From assembly GCF_003501885.1 (NCBI RefSeq), contig NZ_QWFA01000057.1, positions 1-50,554 on the forward strand: 50,554 nt of DNA. The letters run 5' to 3'. Below the pieces are notes generated by a model. The model searched no databases. It was given only the letters and a program-made list of their open reading frames with translations, and was not told the origin of the DNA. Made by a program: the position numbers and the translations under genes. This document shows, one piece after another, positions 1 to 9,902 of the stretch. The stretch comes from Streptomyces globisporus (GTDB lineage: Bacteria > Actinomycetota > Actinomycetes > Streptomycetales > Streptomycetaceae). Each line of letters opens with the position of its first letter. The stretch's first letter is position 1.

Positions 1-14
1 CCCCTCCGGAGGGG
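1..14. terminator. Perfect 14-nt palindrome at window edge
   Basis: CCCCTCCGGAGGGG is a perfect inverted repeat at the very start of the window. It could be the stem of a terminator for a gene lying to the left, but the flank is cut off and no T-tract follows. The remaining 194 bases before the first gene show no convincing ORF. Confidence 0.3.
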
Positions 15-208
15 CCCCGCGACCGGGTCCGGCATGGCGTACGCCACACTGTGCGGCGGACCGGGGTATGACGTGGACCACGTGTGACCACCCCGAACTC
101 GCGTACGCTGGCGAATCACTCGCCCGTCGATGCCGGGCCCGAGGGACGCGCACCCCACTCGTCACCGTCGGTCCGCCGAGCGCGAGGGACTCATCGGGAG
201 GTACGTAG

Positions 209-1912
209 ATGTCCGGGACGACCACGGCCGGGGTCCGGCTGCGCAAAGCCGCCGACGACGCCAACCGCTGGGTCGTCCTCGTCGTCCTCTGTCTCAGTCT
301 TCTGGTCGTCGCCCTCGACGCGACCGTGCTCCATGTCGCGGTTCCGTCGCTCACCGAGGACCTGCGCCCGAGCGGTACGGCCCTCCTGTGGATCGTCGAC
401 GCCTACCCCCTCGTCTGCGCCTCGCTGCTCATCCTCTTCGGCACGCTGGGTGACCGGATCGGCAGACGGCGGGTGCTCCTGATCGGTTACGCGCTGTTCG
501 GGGTCGCCTCCGTGCTCGCCGCGACGGCCGACAGCTCCGGCGTCCTGATAGCGGCCCGCGCCCTCCTCGGCGTCGGCGGCGCGATGATCATGCCCGCGAC
601 GCTGTCGATCCTGCGCCAGGTCTTCCCCGACCGCCGCGAGCGTGCGCTCGCCATCGGCGTGTGGACCGCGGTCGCCGCGGTCGGCGCCGCCACCGGTCCT
701 GTTGTCGGCGGCTTCCTGGTCGAGCACTTCTGGTGGGGCTCGGTCTTCCTCATCAACATCCCGCTGATGGCTGTGATCCTGCCGCTCGGTCGCTGGCTGC
801 TGCCCGAGTCGCGCGGCGGCGACGACGGCCCGTGGGACGTGCTGGGCGCGCTCATGGCCGCGGCCGGGGTACTCGGCGTCGTCCTGGGCGTCAAGCGCCT
901 GGGCGGCGGCGCGGGGCTCCTGGATCCGGTCGCGCTCGGCCCGCTGGCCTTCGGTCTCGCTCTCCTGATCCTCTTCGTCCGAAGGCAGAAGCGCCGCAGG
1001 CATCCGCTGATCGACGTCTCGATGTTCGCCCGCCCGGCCTTCTCCACCGCCGTCGGCTGCATCGTCCTCGCCATGCTGGCCCTGGTCGGCCTTCAGCTGA
1101 TCGCCGTCCAGTATCTCCAGCTGGTGCTGGGGCTCACCCCGCTGGAGACCGGGCTGCGCCTGCTGCCGCTGACCTTCGCGGCGATGGCGGCGGGCGCCAC
1201 CGGCTCGTACACCCTGCGCCGCTTCGGTCCCCGGCGCATGGTCGGCTGGGGCTTCGTCCTCACCGCGTCCTCGGTCCTGGTGCTCACCGCGATGGGTCAG
1301 CACGACCGGCCGGGCCTGCTGACCGCCGCGTTCGTCCTGCTCGGTTTCGGACTGCAGACCACGCTCTTCGGGGCGTACGAGTCGATGCTCAGCGACGCCC
1401 CGCCGGAGCGGGCGGGCGGCGCGGCGGCGATCGGCGAGACCTCCTACCAGCTGGGCGCGGGCCTCGGCATCGCCCTGCTCGGCAGTGTCATGAACGCCGC
1501 CTACGCCCCCGGCCTCGCCTCCCTCGGCGACAAGGGCGTCCCGGCCCGCGCCGGAGCCGAGGCCTCCCACTCGCTGGGCGAGGCCTACCAGGTCGCCGCG
1601 CAGCTCGGCGGCCCGATGGGCGATCTCCTGCGCTCGACTGCCCGGCACGCCTTCATCGGCGGACTCCACATCACGCTCTTCGTCAGCGCCGGGCTCCTGC
1701 TGCTCGGGGCGCTGGCCGCCCTGCGGCTGCCGAAGGTCATGGAGTGCCCGCCGAAGGAGCCCTGCCGCCGGAGCGAGGCAGAGCCGGCCGAATCAGGCGA
1801 GGCGGCCGAGGCTGTCCGTCCGGCCGCGCCGAACCGCCGGGTCCCGCGCCCGATGGTGCCCGCGCGCCGCGAACCGGCCGAGGCGGCGGGCTCTGGACGA
1901 GCGGCACACTGA
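209..1912 (+). CDS. MFS drug exporter, DHA2 (14-TM, EmrB/QacA-like)
   Basis: A 567-residue membrane protein of the drug:H+ antiporter-2 family, expected to export small toxic molecules across the plasma membrane using the proton gradient. It has the MFS motif A (GDRIGRRR, about residues 81-88) after TM2, and a motif C-like GAATGPVVGGFL near residue 160. Hydrophobic segments are enough for 14 helices, the last ending near residue 500. A polar Pro/Ala/Arg-rich tail of about 60 residues follows and is probably cytosolic. The ATG at 209 is preceded by GGGAGG at 196-201. No regulator lies beside it on the left within the window, so the substrate cannot be inferred. The family assignment is firm. 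Confidence 0.9.
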   Translation: MSGTTTAGVRLRKAADDANRWVVLVVLCLSLLVVALDATVLHVAVPSLTEDLRPSGTALLWIVDAYPLVCASLLILFGTLGDRIGRRRVLLIGYALFGVASVLAATADSSGVLIAARALLGVGGAMIMPATLSILRQVFPDRRERALAIGVWTAVAAVGAATGPVVGGFLVEHFWWGSVFLINIPLMAVILPLGRWLLPESRGGDDGPWDVLGALMAAAGVLGVVLGVKRLGGGAGLLDPVALGPLAFGLALLILFVRRQKRRRHPLIDVSMFARPAFSTAVGCIVLAMLALVGLQLIAVQYLQLVLGLTPLETGLRLLPLTFAAMAAGATGSYTLRRFGPRRMVGWGFVLTASSVLVLTAMGQHDRPGLLTAAFVLLGFGLQTTLFGAYESMLSDAPPERAGGAAAIGETSYQLGAGLGIALLGSVMNAAYAPGLASLGDKGVPARAGAEASHSLGEAYQVAAQLGGPMGDLLRSTARHAFIGGLHITLFVSAGLLLLGALAALRLPKVMECPPKEPCRRSEAEPAESGEAAEAVRPAAPNRRVPRPMVPARREPAEAAGSGRAAH

Positions 1913-1938
1913 CCCGTAACGTCAGCACGACGCCCTGA

Positions 1939-1954
1939 CTACCACTGCTAGTTT
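1939..1954 (+). promoter_or_regulatory. CTAN(9)TAGTTT element upstream of gcdH-like gene
   Basis: CTACCACTGCTAGTTT lies about 60 bases before the dehydrogenase start. It matches 12 of 16 positions of the right-hand part of the palindrome before the aldehyde dehydrogenase gene (45919-45934). TAGTTT could also serve as a -10 hexamer. Whether it is a repressor site or a promoter is undecided. Confidence 0.3.
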
Positions 1955-2014
1955 TCGGAGGGCGGGCGTCTCCCGGTCCCTCCGAGCACCGTGCGAGCCG
2001 CCGGAGGCACCCTC

Positions 2015-3235
2015 ATGTCCAGCACCGAGTCCGCGAAGCCGTCGAAGCTCCCGCCGTTCGACGCCACGGATCCCCTCGGCATCGACGACCTGCTCGGCCC
2101 GGACGACCTCGCGATCCGCGACACCGTCCGCACCTGGGCCACCGACCGCGTCCTGCCGCACATCGCCGAGTGGTACGAGAAGGGCGAGCTGCCCGGCATC
2201 CGGGAGCTGGCCCGCGAGCTCGGCGCCCTGGGCGCGCTCGGCATGTCGCTGGAGGGCTACGGCTGCGCCGGGGCGAGCGCCGTCCAGTACGGGCTGGCCT
2301 GCCTGGAGCTGGAGGCCGCCGACTCCGGGATCCGCTCGCTCGTCTCCGTACAGGGGTCGCTCGCCATGTACGCGATCCACCGCTTCGGCTCCGAGGAGCA
2401 GAAGCAGCGGTGGCTGCCCGGCATGGCGTCCGGCGAGATCATCGGCTGCTTCGGCCTGACCGAGCCCGACCACGGCTCGGACCCGGCCGGGATGCGGACG
2501 TACGCCAAGCGCGACGGTGAGGACTGGATCCTCACCGGCCGCAAGATGTGGATCACCAACGGCTCGGTCGCCGGGGTCGCCGTCGTCTGGGCGCAGACCG
2601 ACGAGGGCGAGGACGGCCGGGGCATCCGCGGGTTCGTCGTACCGACCGACGCCCCCGGTTTCTCGGCCCCGGAGATCCACCACAAGTGGTCGCTGCGCGC
2701 CTCGGTCACCAGCGAACTGGTCATGGACGAGGTGCGGCTGCCTGCCGACGCGGTGCTGCCGGACGCGAAGGGGCTGCGCGGCCCGCTCAGCTGTCTGAGC
2801 CATGCGCGTTACGGCATCGTCTGGGGGTCCATGGGCGCGGCGCGGGCCAGCTTCGAGTCGGCCCTCGACTACGCGCGAAACCGGGAGCAGTTCGGCCGCC
2901 CGATCGGCGGCTTCCAGCTCACCCAGGCCAAGCTGGCGGACATGGCCCTGGAGCTGCACAAGGGCATCCTGCTCGCCCACCACCTGGGCCGCCGGATGGA
3001 CAAGGGCGGGCTCCGGCCGGAGCAGGTCAGTTTCGGCAAGCTCAACAACGTGCGGGAGGCGATCGAGATCTGCCGCACCTCGCGCACGATCCTCGGGGCC
3101 AACGGGATCTCGCTGGAGTACCCGGTCATGCGGCACGCGACGAACCTGGAGTCGGTGCTCACCTACGAGGGAACCGTGGAGATGCACCAGCTGGTACTGG
3201 GCAAGGCGCTCACCGGTCTCGACGCCTTCCGGTGA
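2015..3235 (+). CDS. gcdH: Acyl-CoA dehydrogenase, glutaryl-CoA dehydrogenase type
   Basis: A 406-residue FAD flavoprotein of the acyl-CoA dehydrogenase family. It most resembles glutaryl-CoA dehydrogenase, which oxidises and decarboxylates glutaryl-CoA to crotonyl-CoA in lysine/tryptophan breakdown. The central FAD/substrate stretch GCFGLTEPDHGSDP is typical of this subfamily. The C-terminal LTYEGTVEMHQLVLGKALTG carries the Glu (EGT) expected as the catalytic base. The ATG at 2015 is chosen because GGAGG sits at 2003-2007; an in-frame GTG at 1991 has no such site. The next gene runs convergently. Family certain; the glutaryl-CoA substrate is inferred from the subfamily motifs. Confidence 0.85.
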   Translation: MSSTESAKPSKLPPFDATDPLGIDDLLGPDDLAIRDTVRTWATDRVLPHIAEWYEKGELPGIRELARELGALGALGMSLEGYGCAGASAVQYGLACLELEAADSGIRSLVSVQGSLAMYAIHRFGSEEQKQRWLPGMASGEIIGCFGLTEPDHGSDPAGMRTYAKRDGEDWILTGRKMWITNGSVAGVAVVWAQTDEGEDGRGIRGFVVPTDAPGFSAPEIHHKWSLRASVTSELVMDEVRLPADAVLPDAKGLRGPLSCLSHARYGIVWGSMGAARASFESALDYARNREQFGRPIGGFQLTQAKLADMALELHKGILLAHHLGRRMDKGGLRPEQVSFGKLNNVREAIEICRTSRTILGANGISLEYPVMRHATNLESVLTYEGTVEMHQLVLGKALTGLDAFR

Positions 3236-3276
3236 CGGAGGTGCGCCGTGACGCACACGCCGACCGGCGGCGTTGA

Positions 3277-3290
3277 CCGGAACGTTCCGG
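3277..3290. terminator. Palindrome between convergent genes
   Basis: CCGGAACGTTCCGG is a perfect 14-nt palindrome between the stop codons of the dehydrogenase and the SepF-like gene. A smaller hairpin (GTGCG/CGCAC, 3241-3256) lies just before it. No T-tract is present, which is common for streptomycete terminators. A bidirectional terminator is the likeliest reading. Confidence 0.4.
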
Positions 3291-3302
3291 CGAGCGCCCT
3301 GC

Positions 3303-3746
3303 TCAGCTCTGGTTGAAGAAGCCGTCGGTCTTCCGGCCGGCGGCTTCGCCCGCCACCACCTGGGTGTCGGCGGGGGAGAGCAGGAAGACCCGGGTGGCCA
3401 CCCGGTCGATCGAGCCGCGCAGACCGAAGATCAGCCCGGCGGCGAAGTCCACCACGCGCTTGGCGTCGGCGGGGTCCATGGCCGTGAGGTTGACGATCAC
3501 CGGGACGCCGTCCCGGAACAGCTCGCCGATGGCCCGGGCGTCCCGGAAGCTGTCCGGGGTCACCGTCGCGATCCGGCGGTCCCGCTCCTCGGCCGCCTCG
3601 GCGGCCACCTGCACCCGCGGGTCGGTGACCCAGGCCTGGTTGCCCGTACCGGTCTCCGTGCCCTCGTTGTACTCGTCGTCGTAGTACCGCTCGTCGTTGT
3701 CCTCCACGAGGCCCAGCCAGGCACTCGCCTTGCGCACCGATCCCAT
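3303..3746 (-). CDS. sflA: SepF-like cell division protein (probably SflA)
   Basis: A 147-residue SepF-family protein. SepF proteins bind FtsZ C-terminal tails and tether or remodel Z-rings at the membrane. The N-terminus ([19 protein letters not shown]) resembles the SepF membrane-binding helix plus acidic linker. Residues about 60-140 form the SepF core, with [19 protein letters not shown], a Gly-rich turn (GLRGSIDRV) and [10 protein letters not shown]. The gene stands alone and is not in a dcw/ftsZ cluster, which argues for a SepF-like paralogue rather than sepF itself. From memory, S. coelicolor SCO1749 (SflA) occupies a comparable neighbourhood. Start ATG follows a GAGGAGG-type site on the minus strand. 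Family is certain; the SflA assignment rests on synteny recalled from memory. Confidence 0.8.
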   Translation of the reverse strand: MGSVRKASAWLGLVEDNDERYYDDEYNEGTETGTGNQAWVTDPRVQVAAEAAEERDRRIATVTPDSFRDARAIGELFRDGVPVIVNLTAMDPADAKRVVDFAAGLIFGLRGSIDRVATRVFLLSPADTQVVAGEAAGRKTDGFFNQS

Positions 3747-4055
3747 GGACGCCTCCTCTCACCGCGGTTCTGTGGCGTTCCGCATCTCTTTCGTATCCCT
3801 ATGGTCGTCCATGATGCGGATAGCGCGCCAAGTAGATAGTCGGCTCGCAGGCGATTCGTGACGCTACTGGTGCAGAGGATGTGGCTATTCGTCAGGGTTC
3901 GTCCTGCATAAGGGGGGTTGCGAAAAGAAAATATGACGCTTCGAGCCGTACGGGTGATCCTGCCGACGGACGGGTGAACGGATGGCTCGATACGATGCAC
4001 GACGCCCCGGTGCACGAGCGTCGCGCACCGGCTGAACGGCTCACGGGGGATCGTC
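3747..4055. promoter_or_regulatory. Divergent intergenic region, sflA / DUF5685
   Basis: About 309 bases separate two divergent genes, so promoters for both must lie here. The sequence is less GC-rich than the flanks, with A-rich patches around 3915-3935. I could not identify a convincing -35/-10 pair. No additional ORF with coding character is visible. Confidence 0.5.
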
Positions 4056-5279
4056 GTGTTCGGAATCGTCAGGCCCTGCACCCACCGCCTCTCCGAAGGG
4101 CTGAGAGTCGAGTGGATGGCCCATCTCTGCGGTCTCTGCCTGGCTCTGAGGGCGGATCACGGACAGTTCGCCCGTATCGTGACGAACTATGACGGCCTCA
4201 TCGTTTCCGTCCTGACGGAGGCTCAGGCGGGCCCCGCCCCGGGCGGACGGCGCACCGCGGGTCCCTGCCCGCTGCGGGCCATGCGCACCGCACCGGTCGC
4301 CCAGGGTGAGGGGGCCCGGCTCGCCGCCGCCGTCTCGCTCGTCCTCGCCTCGGCCAAGGTCCGCGACCACGTCGCCGACCGGGACGGGCTGTTGGCCCGC
4401 CGTCCGGTCGCCGCCGCCGCGCGCCGGGTGGCCGCCGGGTGGGACCGGGCGGGTGCGCGGACCGGGGCGGCCCTCGGCTTCGACACCGCCCTCCTGGTCG
4501 ACGCGGTCGACCGGCAGACCGGGATCGAGACGCTCGCCGGACTCGGCACCCCGCTGCTGACGGTCACCGAACCCACCGAGACCGCCACCGCCGCCGCCTT
4601 CGCCCACACCGCCCACCTCGCCGGGAAGCCGCAGAACGTGGCGCCCCTCGCGGAGGCCGGCCGGCTCTTCGGACGGCTTGCCCACTTGTTGGACGCGGTC
4701 GAGGACCGGGAGGCGGACGCCGCGTCAGGTGCCTGGAACCCGCTGACGGCCACCGGCACCCCCCTCGCCGAGGCGCGCCGGCTCTGCGACGACGCGCTGC
4801 ACGGCGTACGGCTCGCCCTGCGCGAGGTGGAGTTCACCGACGGCAAGCTCGTCCACGTCCTGCTCGCCCATGAGCTGCGCCGCTCGGTCGACCGGGCGTT
4901 CGGCACCTCCTCCTGCTCGCATCAAGAGGGACAGGGGGGTCAGGGGCTGCTGACCCCGGACGGCTCCTTCGGGCCGCCGCCGGGCAATCCGTACGGTGCG
5001 CCGCCCGGCAACCCGTACGCCCCCGGCGGTCCCGGCTCACCGCCGCCTCCGCCGCAGCCGCCCCGCGACCGGCGCGGGCTGATCGCCGGCTGCCTGGTCT
5101 GGGTCGGGCTCGCCTGCACCTGCCAGATGTGTTGCGGGAGCTTCGAGGACCCCTGGAGCAGGGAGCAGCGGCAGTCGCCGTGCCAGAGCTGCGGCGACTG
5201 CTGCGAGGCGTGCAACTGCTGCGGTCAGTGCGGCGAGGGCTGCTGCTGTTGCGGCGATTCCTGCGGCTGCGACTGCTGA
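4056..5279 (+). CDS. DUF5685 protein with Pro-rich linker and Cys-rich tail
   Basis: A 407-residue protein of the DUF5685 family, function unknown. The N-terminal domain (about 1-285) is largely helical and Ala-rich, and holds early conserved cysteines in RPCTHR and LCGLCLALR (about residues 8, 25 and 28), suggesting metal or cofactor binding. A Pro/Gly linker (about 300-340) follows. The tail is remarkable: 20 cysteines in the last 64 residues, in pairs and one run of four. Start GTG at 4056 is preceded by GGGGGA. The gene is divergent from sflA. The tail could be a metal-binding or disulfide-rich module, or a lipid-modification target; I cannot tell which. Domain family assignment is fairly secure. 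Confidence 0.8.
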   Translation: MFGIVRPCTHRLSEGLRVEWMAHLCGLCLALRADHGQFARIVTNYDGLIVSVLTEAQAGPAPGGRRTAGPCPLRAMRTAPVAQGEGARLAAAVSLVLASAKVRDHVADRDGLLARRPVAAAARRVAAGWDRAGARTGAALGFDTALLVDAVDRQTGIETLAGLGTPLLTVTEPTETATAAAFAHTAHLAGKPQNVAPLAEAGRLFGRLAHLLDAVEDREADAASGAWNPLTATGTPLAEARRLCDDALHGVRLALREVEFTDGKLVHVLLAHELRRSVDRAFGTSSCSHQEGQGGQGLLTPDGSFGPPPGNPYGAPPGNPYAPGGPGSPPPPPQPPRDRRGLIAGCLVWVGLACTCQMCCGSFEDPWSREQRQSPCQSCGDCCEACNCCGQCGEGCCCCGDSCGCDC

Positions 5280-5313
5280 GGCCCGCCTGCCTCCCCGCCT
5301 CGCTGACGCCGGG

Positions 5314-5370
5314 TCACTTCAGCTCGGGCGGCGAGATCTCGGAGGTCTCGATCGCGGACTCGGTGGTGCC
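5314..5370 (-). pseudogene. C-terminal remnant of an unidentified minus-strand gene
   Basis: Read on the minus strand, 5370 to 5314 encodes GTTESAIETSEISPPELK followed by TGA. This looks like the natural end of a protein, and the minus-strand codons upstream of it (right of 5371) are low-complexity Arg/Pro/Gly sequence with no protein-like character. I do not recognise the family. It abuts the plus-strand remnant that begins at about 5373. Confidence 0.4.
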
Positions 5371-5372
5371 CC

Positions 5373-5504
5373 GAAGTCGGCCTGGACGACGTGGTCGACC
5401 GGGTCGTCCCGCTCCTCCAGGAGAGCGGCGCGTTCCGCTCCGAATACACCGGCTCCACGCTGCGGTCGCACCTCGGCCTCCCGGAGCCGGTATGGAAAGG
5501 TTGA
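5373..5504 (+). pseudogene. C-terminal remnant of a flavin-dependent (NtaA/SnaA-type) monooxygenase
   Basis: The reading frame ending with TGA at 5502-5504 encodes VVDRVVPLLQESGAFRSEY, then TGSTLRSHLGLPEP. That pattern (PxLQxxGxFRxEYxGxTLRxxLGLP) is the usual C-terminus of bacterial-luciferase-like FMN monooxygenases of the nitrilotriacetate monooxygenase type. About 43 residues remain of a protein that is normally around 450; there is no start codon or N-terminal part. The DUF1684 gene starts 4 bases after the stop, and its ribosome binding site (GGAAAGG) lies inside the remnant, which may explain why this tail survived. Confidence 0.6.
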
Positions 5505-5508
5505 CCGC

Positions 5509-7460
<1,952 letters not shown>

Positions 7461-7501
7461 CCGGCCCCGCCGATCAGGTACGGAGCTGTCCGTACATACG
7501 T

Positions 7502-7529
7502 GCCCCCGTCCGGAATTCCGGACGGGGGC
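7502..7529. terminator. Perfect 28-nt palindrome after sprB
   Basis: A 14-base arm starting GCCCCCGTCC is exactly mirrored through an AATT centre. It lies 41 bases after the sprB stop and before the SLOG gene. The stem is very GC-rich without a T-tract, the usual look of a streptomycete terminator. It insulates the accessory island from sprB transcription. Confidence 0.7.
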
Positions 7530-7647
7530 TCCCGCTCGCCGGGGGGCTCTTGAGAGGATGTCGCCACGACGGATCGTCGTGACGGGGCGGCAGGGGGCGG
7601 GGGCGCTCCCGGGGTGCGCTCCGCTGGCATCAGGGGGTAGCAGGTCC

Positions 7648-8127
7648 GTGTATCGCATCGGAGTGACCGGTCACCGCTCCATCCCCGCCGAGGCGGAGGC
7701 TCATGTGCTCGCCGGAATGCGGGCCGCTCTCTGCGGCCCCGACCGCCCCGGCCAGGCCCTCTCCAGTCTGGCGGTCGGCGCCGACCAGCTCTTCGCCGAC
7801 CTCGCCCTCACCTGCGGCGCCGAACTGACCGCCGTGATCCCCAGCGGCGACTACGAGGCCTGTTTCGACAACGCCGACGACCTCGCCCGCTACCGGACGC
7901 TCAAGGCGCGCGCGGCACGGGAGGTCCGGCTCGACTTCCCGCACTCCACCGACGAGGCGTACTACGCGGCGGGCGCCTATATCGCCGACCACTGCGACCG
8001 GCTGCTCGCGGTCTGGGACGGCCTCCCCGCCCGGGGCCTCGGCGGCACGGGCGACATCGTGACGTACGCCCGCACGCTCGGCCGCCCCGTCACCGTGATC
8101 TGGCGTGACGGGGTGCTGCGCGGCTGA
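7648..8127 (+). CDS. SLOG-domain Rossmann protein
   Basis: A 159-residue protein consisting of a single SLOG-type Rossmann domain. Hallmarks are the N-terminal strand plus loop RIGVTGHR (residues 3-10), AVGADQLFAD in the second unit, and the C-terminal LLAVWDG ... GTGDIVTYARTLGRPV. SLOG domains bind or process nucleotides or nucleotide-derived ligands and are widespread in bacterial conflict systems; this statement is family knowledge. Start is GTG at 7648, because the protein homology starts there; further in-frame codons upstream look non-coding. It is convergent with the SLATT gene, 23 bases apart. No catalytic residue can be named with confidence, so it may be a ligand sensor or an enzyme. 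Confidence 0.7.
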   Translation: MYRIGVTGHRSIPAEAEAHVLAGMRAALCGPDRPGQALSSLAVGADQLFADLALTCGAELTAVIPSGDYEACFDNADDLARYRTLKARAAREVRLDFPHSTDEAYYAAGAYIADHCDRLLAVWDGLPARGLGGTGDIVTYARTLGRPVTVIWRDGVLRG

Positions 8128-8150
8128 CCGGGGCCGGGGCGGGGAGCGGG

Positions 8151-9077
8151 TCACACGCGGTGTCTGACCAGCCAGTCGGTGTGCTCGGGCGACACGATCC
8201 GCTCGGTCTCGAACACCGCCGCCGGCCAGTGCCGTTCGGTGAGGGTGGTCTCCATGGCGGCCTGCATCGACTCCAGGTCCTGCTCCACCAGCGAGTGCGC
8301 CGAGATCAGCGGATGGTGCCGGCGCATCTCGTTCCAGGCGAGACAGGCCGCCGCCGCGGCGGACAGCGCCCCCGTCAGACCGAACGACCGGCCCACCCCG
8401 AAGGTCTGCAGCACACTCAGCGCCAGCGCGGGGAGCGTCAGCGCGACGATGGCGCCCGACCACATGAGCGCCCCGCGCCGGGAGGCCTGCTGACGTCGGC
8501 GGTACCAGCGGCGCTGCTCGATGAGCCGGTCCCGTACATACGTCTCCTTGCGGACCGTGTACGCCTTGTTCCGCAACGCCCGCATGGACTCCGTGATGAG
8601 GCCGCCGGAATCCGGCAGCTCCTCGCGCGGGTCGGCCCAGCCCACCTTCCGCAGCTCCTGGAGACCGTCCTCCAGACGATTGGCGAACAGCGCCTCCGGA
8701 TGCTCGGACGCGCTGTCGAAGGGGGCGCCGTGCACCGCGTAGCGCCAGCAGTTCGATTTGATGAACTCCGCCGCGGAGCGGTTGAGTTGCCAATGCGACT
8801 TTGCTTTGCGCTGGGAGGCGAGGAAGGTCGTGAAGAGCACGCCCAGATAGGCCAGCACCGCCGCACCGTACAGCGCCCGGGCCGCGGGCCCGTCGTCGGC
8901 GTGCCAGGGCAGCGCCGCGGGCACCGTGCCGGCCACGAGCAGCGCCAGCTGCACCCGGGTGGTGTTCACGGCCTCGCGCTGGCGGGCCACGGCGACCGCG
9001 TCCGTGTGATGGAACAGCTCGGGCAGGTCGTCGTTCCTGAAGACCATGGATCTCAGCGGCTCGGGCAGCGCCGTCAT
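8151..9077 (-). CDS. SLATT-family (DUF4231) membrane protein
   Basis: A 308-residue membrane protein with two hairpins of transmembrane helices (about residues 40-62 and 70-92; 205-228 and 235-252), separated by a charged helical region rich in Arg/Trp (RRWYRRRQQ). This is the DUF4231/SLATT (SMODS and SLOG-associating 2TM) architecture. In family-level analyses SLATT proteins are predicted pore-forming effectors controlled by nucleotide signals or SLOG partners. The start at 9077 is chosen because GGAGG lies 6 bases upstream on the minus strand; longer in-frame extensions are Arg/Pro-rich noise. It faces the SLOG gene tail to tail and is divergent from the fxs genes. A role as effector is inference. 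Confidence 0.7.
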   Translation of the reverse strand: MTALPEPLRSMVFRNDDLPELFHHTDAVAVARQREAVNTTRVQLALLVAGTVPAALPWHADDGPAARALYGAAVLAYLGVLFTTFLASQRKAKSHWQLNRSAAEFIKSNCWRYAVHGAPFDSASEHPEALFANRLEDGLQELRKVGWADPREELPDSGGLITESMRALRNKAYTVRKETYVRDRLIEQRRWYRRRQQASRRGALMWSGAIVALTLPALALSVLQTFGVGRSFGLTGALSAAAAACLAWNEMRRHHPLISAHSLVEQDLESMQAAMETTLTERHWPAAVFETERIVSPEHTDWLVRHRV

Positions 9078-9665
9078 GGTCGCCTCCGTCTGCAGTTGTC
9101 GTATGACCCGGCCGGCCGTCACGCCTGACCCGCCCGGGGCCACGAGAGTAGGGGGGAGGGAGGGGCCGGGCAAGAGCGCCCTGGCCCCCCGGACGGCCGC
9201 CACGACGGGGTTCGGCCACCTCCGCGAAGGGTGCGGCGAACAGGCCGGGCCGCCCCGTGTCCGGGCCGGGGGCCGGCGCACGGACCTCATGGCCGCCGCG
9301 CGGAAGGCGACCTACCCGGCCCGAAACCGGTGAACGAGTGAATTACCGACCTCGCCAGGGCGTCCCGGCGGCTCCGCGAGGCCGTGGCGGACGCGTCACG
9401 GTTCGCGCGAGCGCCTCCTCTCCGGGCCGGCTCCGAAGCCGCCCGCAAGCCTCCCACCTGCGAAAGCCGGCGGCGGACAAGCCGGCTCTCCCGCCCGAAG
9501 CCTCCGCCGCTCGTGGCCCGCTCACCCAAGAGGCCGAACGGAAGGGATGTTTCGACTTTCGAAACACTGAAGTGCAGGCTGTTCCGCCGGCATGTGGAGG
9601 GGCCCCACCGGTAGTAAAGTGCGCGTGCCGGGACGTGTGATGACACGGAATCCGGCAGCGTTTCA
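9078..9665. promoter_or_regulatory. Long intergenic region before the fxs operon
   Basis: About 588 bases with no credible gene; the ORFs present are Arg/Pro/Ser-rich shadows. It must hold the divergent promoters of the SLATT gene and fxsA. The right part is less GC-rich and contains two inverted repeats: a perfect 17-bp palindrome at 9549-9565, and CGTGT-GATG-ACACG at 9634-9647, just before fxsA. No -35/-10 pair is clear; TAGTAA at about 9612 is a weak -10 candidate. Confidence 0.5.
9549..9565. promoter_or_regulatory. Perfect 17-bp palindrome, candidate operator of fxsA
   Basis: GTTTCGACTTTCGAAAC has two perfect 7-base arms around a 3-base centre, about 100 bases before the fxsA start. Size and symmetry fit a dimeric helix-turn-helix regulator. 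No dedicated regulator gene lies in the island, so the cognate protein is unknown. Confidence 0.5.
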
Positions 9666-9872
9666 ATGTCCGGAAACAGACCCCCTCAGGATCCCCCTAG
9701 GACGGCCGTGAAGACCTACGGAACCACCCCCGACTTCGCCCCTGCGAAGACCCGCGCAACCCTCGCGGCGACCGACGTCCGCAGCGCCGACATCGTCACC
9801 AAGATCAACCGCGTATGCGGTGCGACCACGGCCCGGTCCACCCGGATCTCCACGTTCAATTCCGCTCTCTGA
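9666..9872 (+). CDS. fxsA: FxsA, FxSxx-COOH RiPP precursor peptide
   Basis: A 68-residue peptide ending in STFNSAL-COOH, the defining Phe-x-Ser-x-x C-terminus of FxsA precursors (Phe64, Ser66). In this RiPP family the paired radical SAM enzyme crosslinks a three-residue F-x-S unit into a strained cyclophane. Here the expected site is Phe64-Asn65-Ser66. The preceding ADIVTKINRVCGATT region resembles the helical leader seen in family members. A single Cys is present. Two starts are possible: ATG 9666 with a weak site, or GTG 9708 (54 residues) with AGGA 5 bases upstream. The maturase fxsB begins 30 bases downstream. Recognition rests on the C-terminal motif plus the adjacent maturase and is strong. 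Confidence 0.85.
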   Translation: MSGNRPPQDPPRTAVKTYGTTPDFAPAKTRATLAATDVRSADIVTKINRVCGATTARSTRISTFNSAL

Positions 9873-9902
9873 GCAGGCGTCAGAACTGGCTAGAATGGCG
9901 GA

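Noticed and set aside
9287..9666. Possible small genes on either strand of the fxsA upstream region
   Set aside because: All candidate frames are Arg/Ser/Pro-rich, lack ribosome binding sites and overlap each other.
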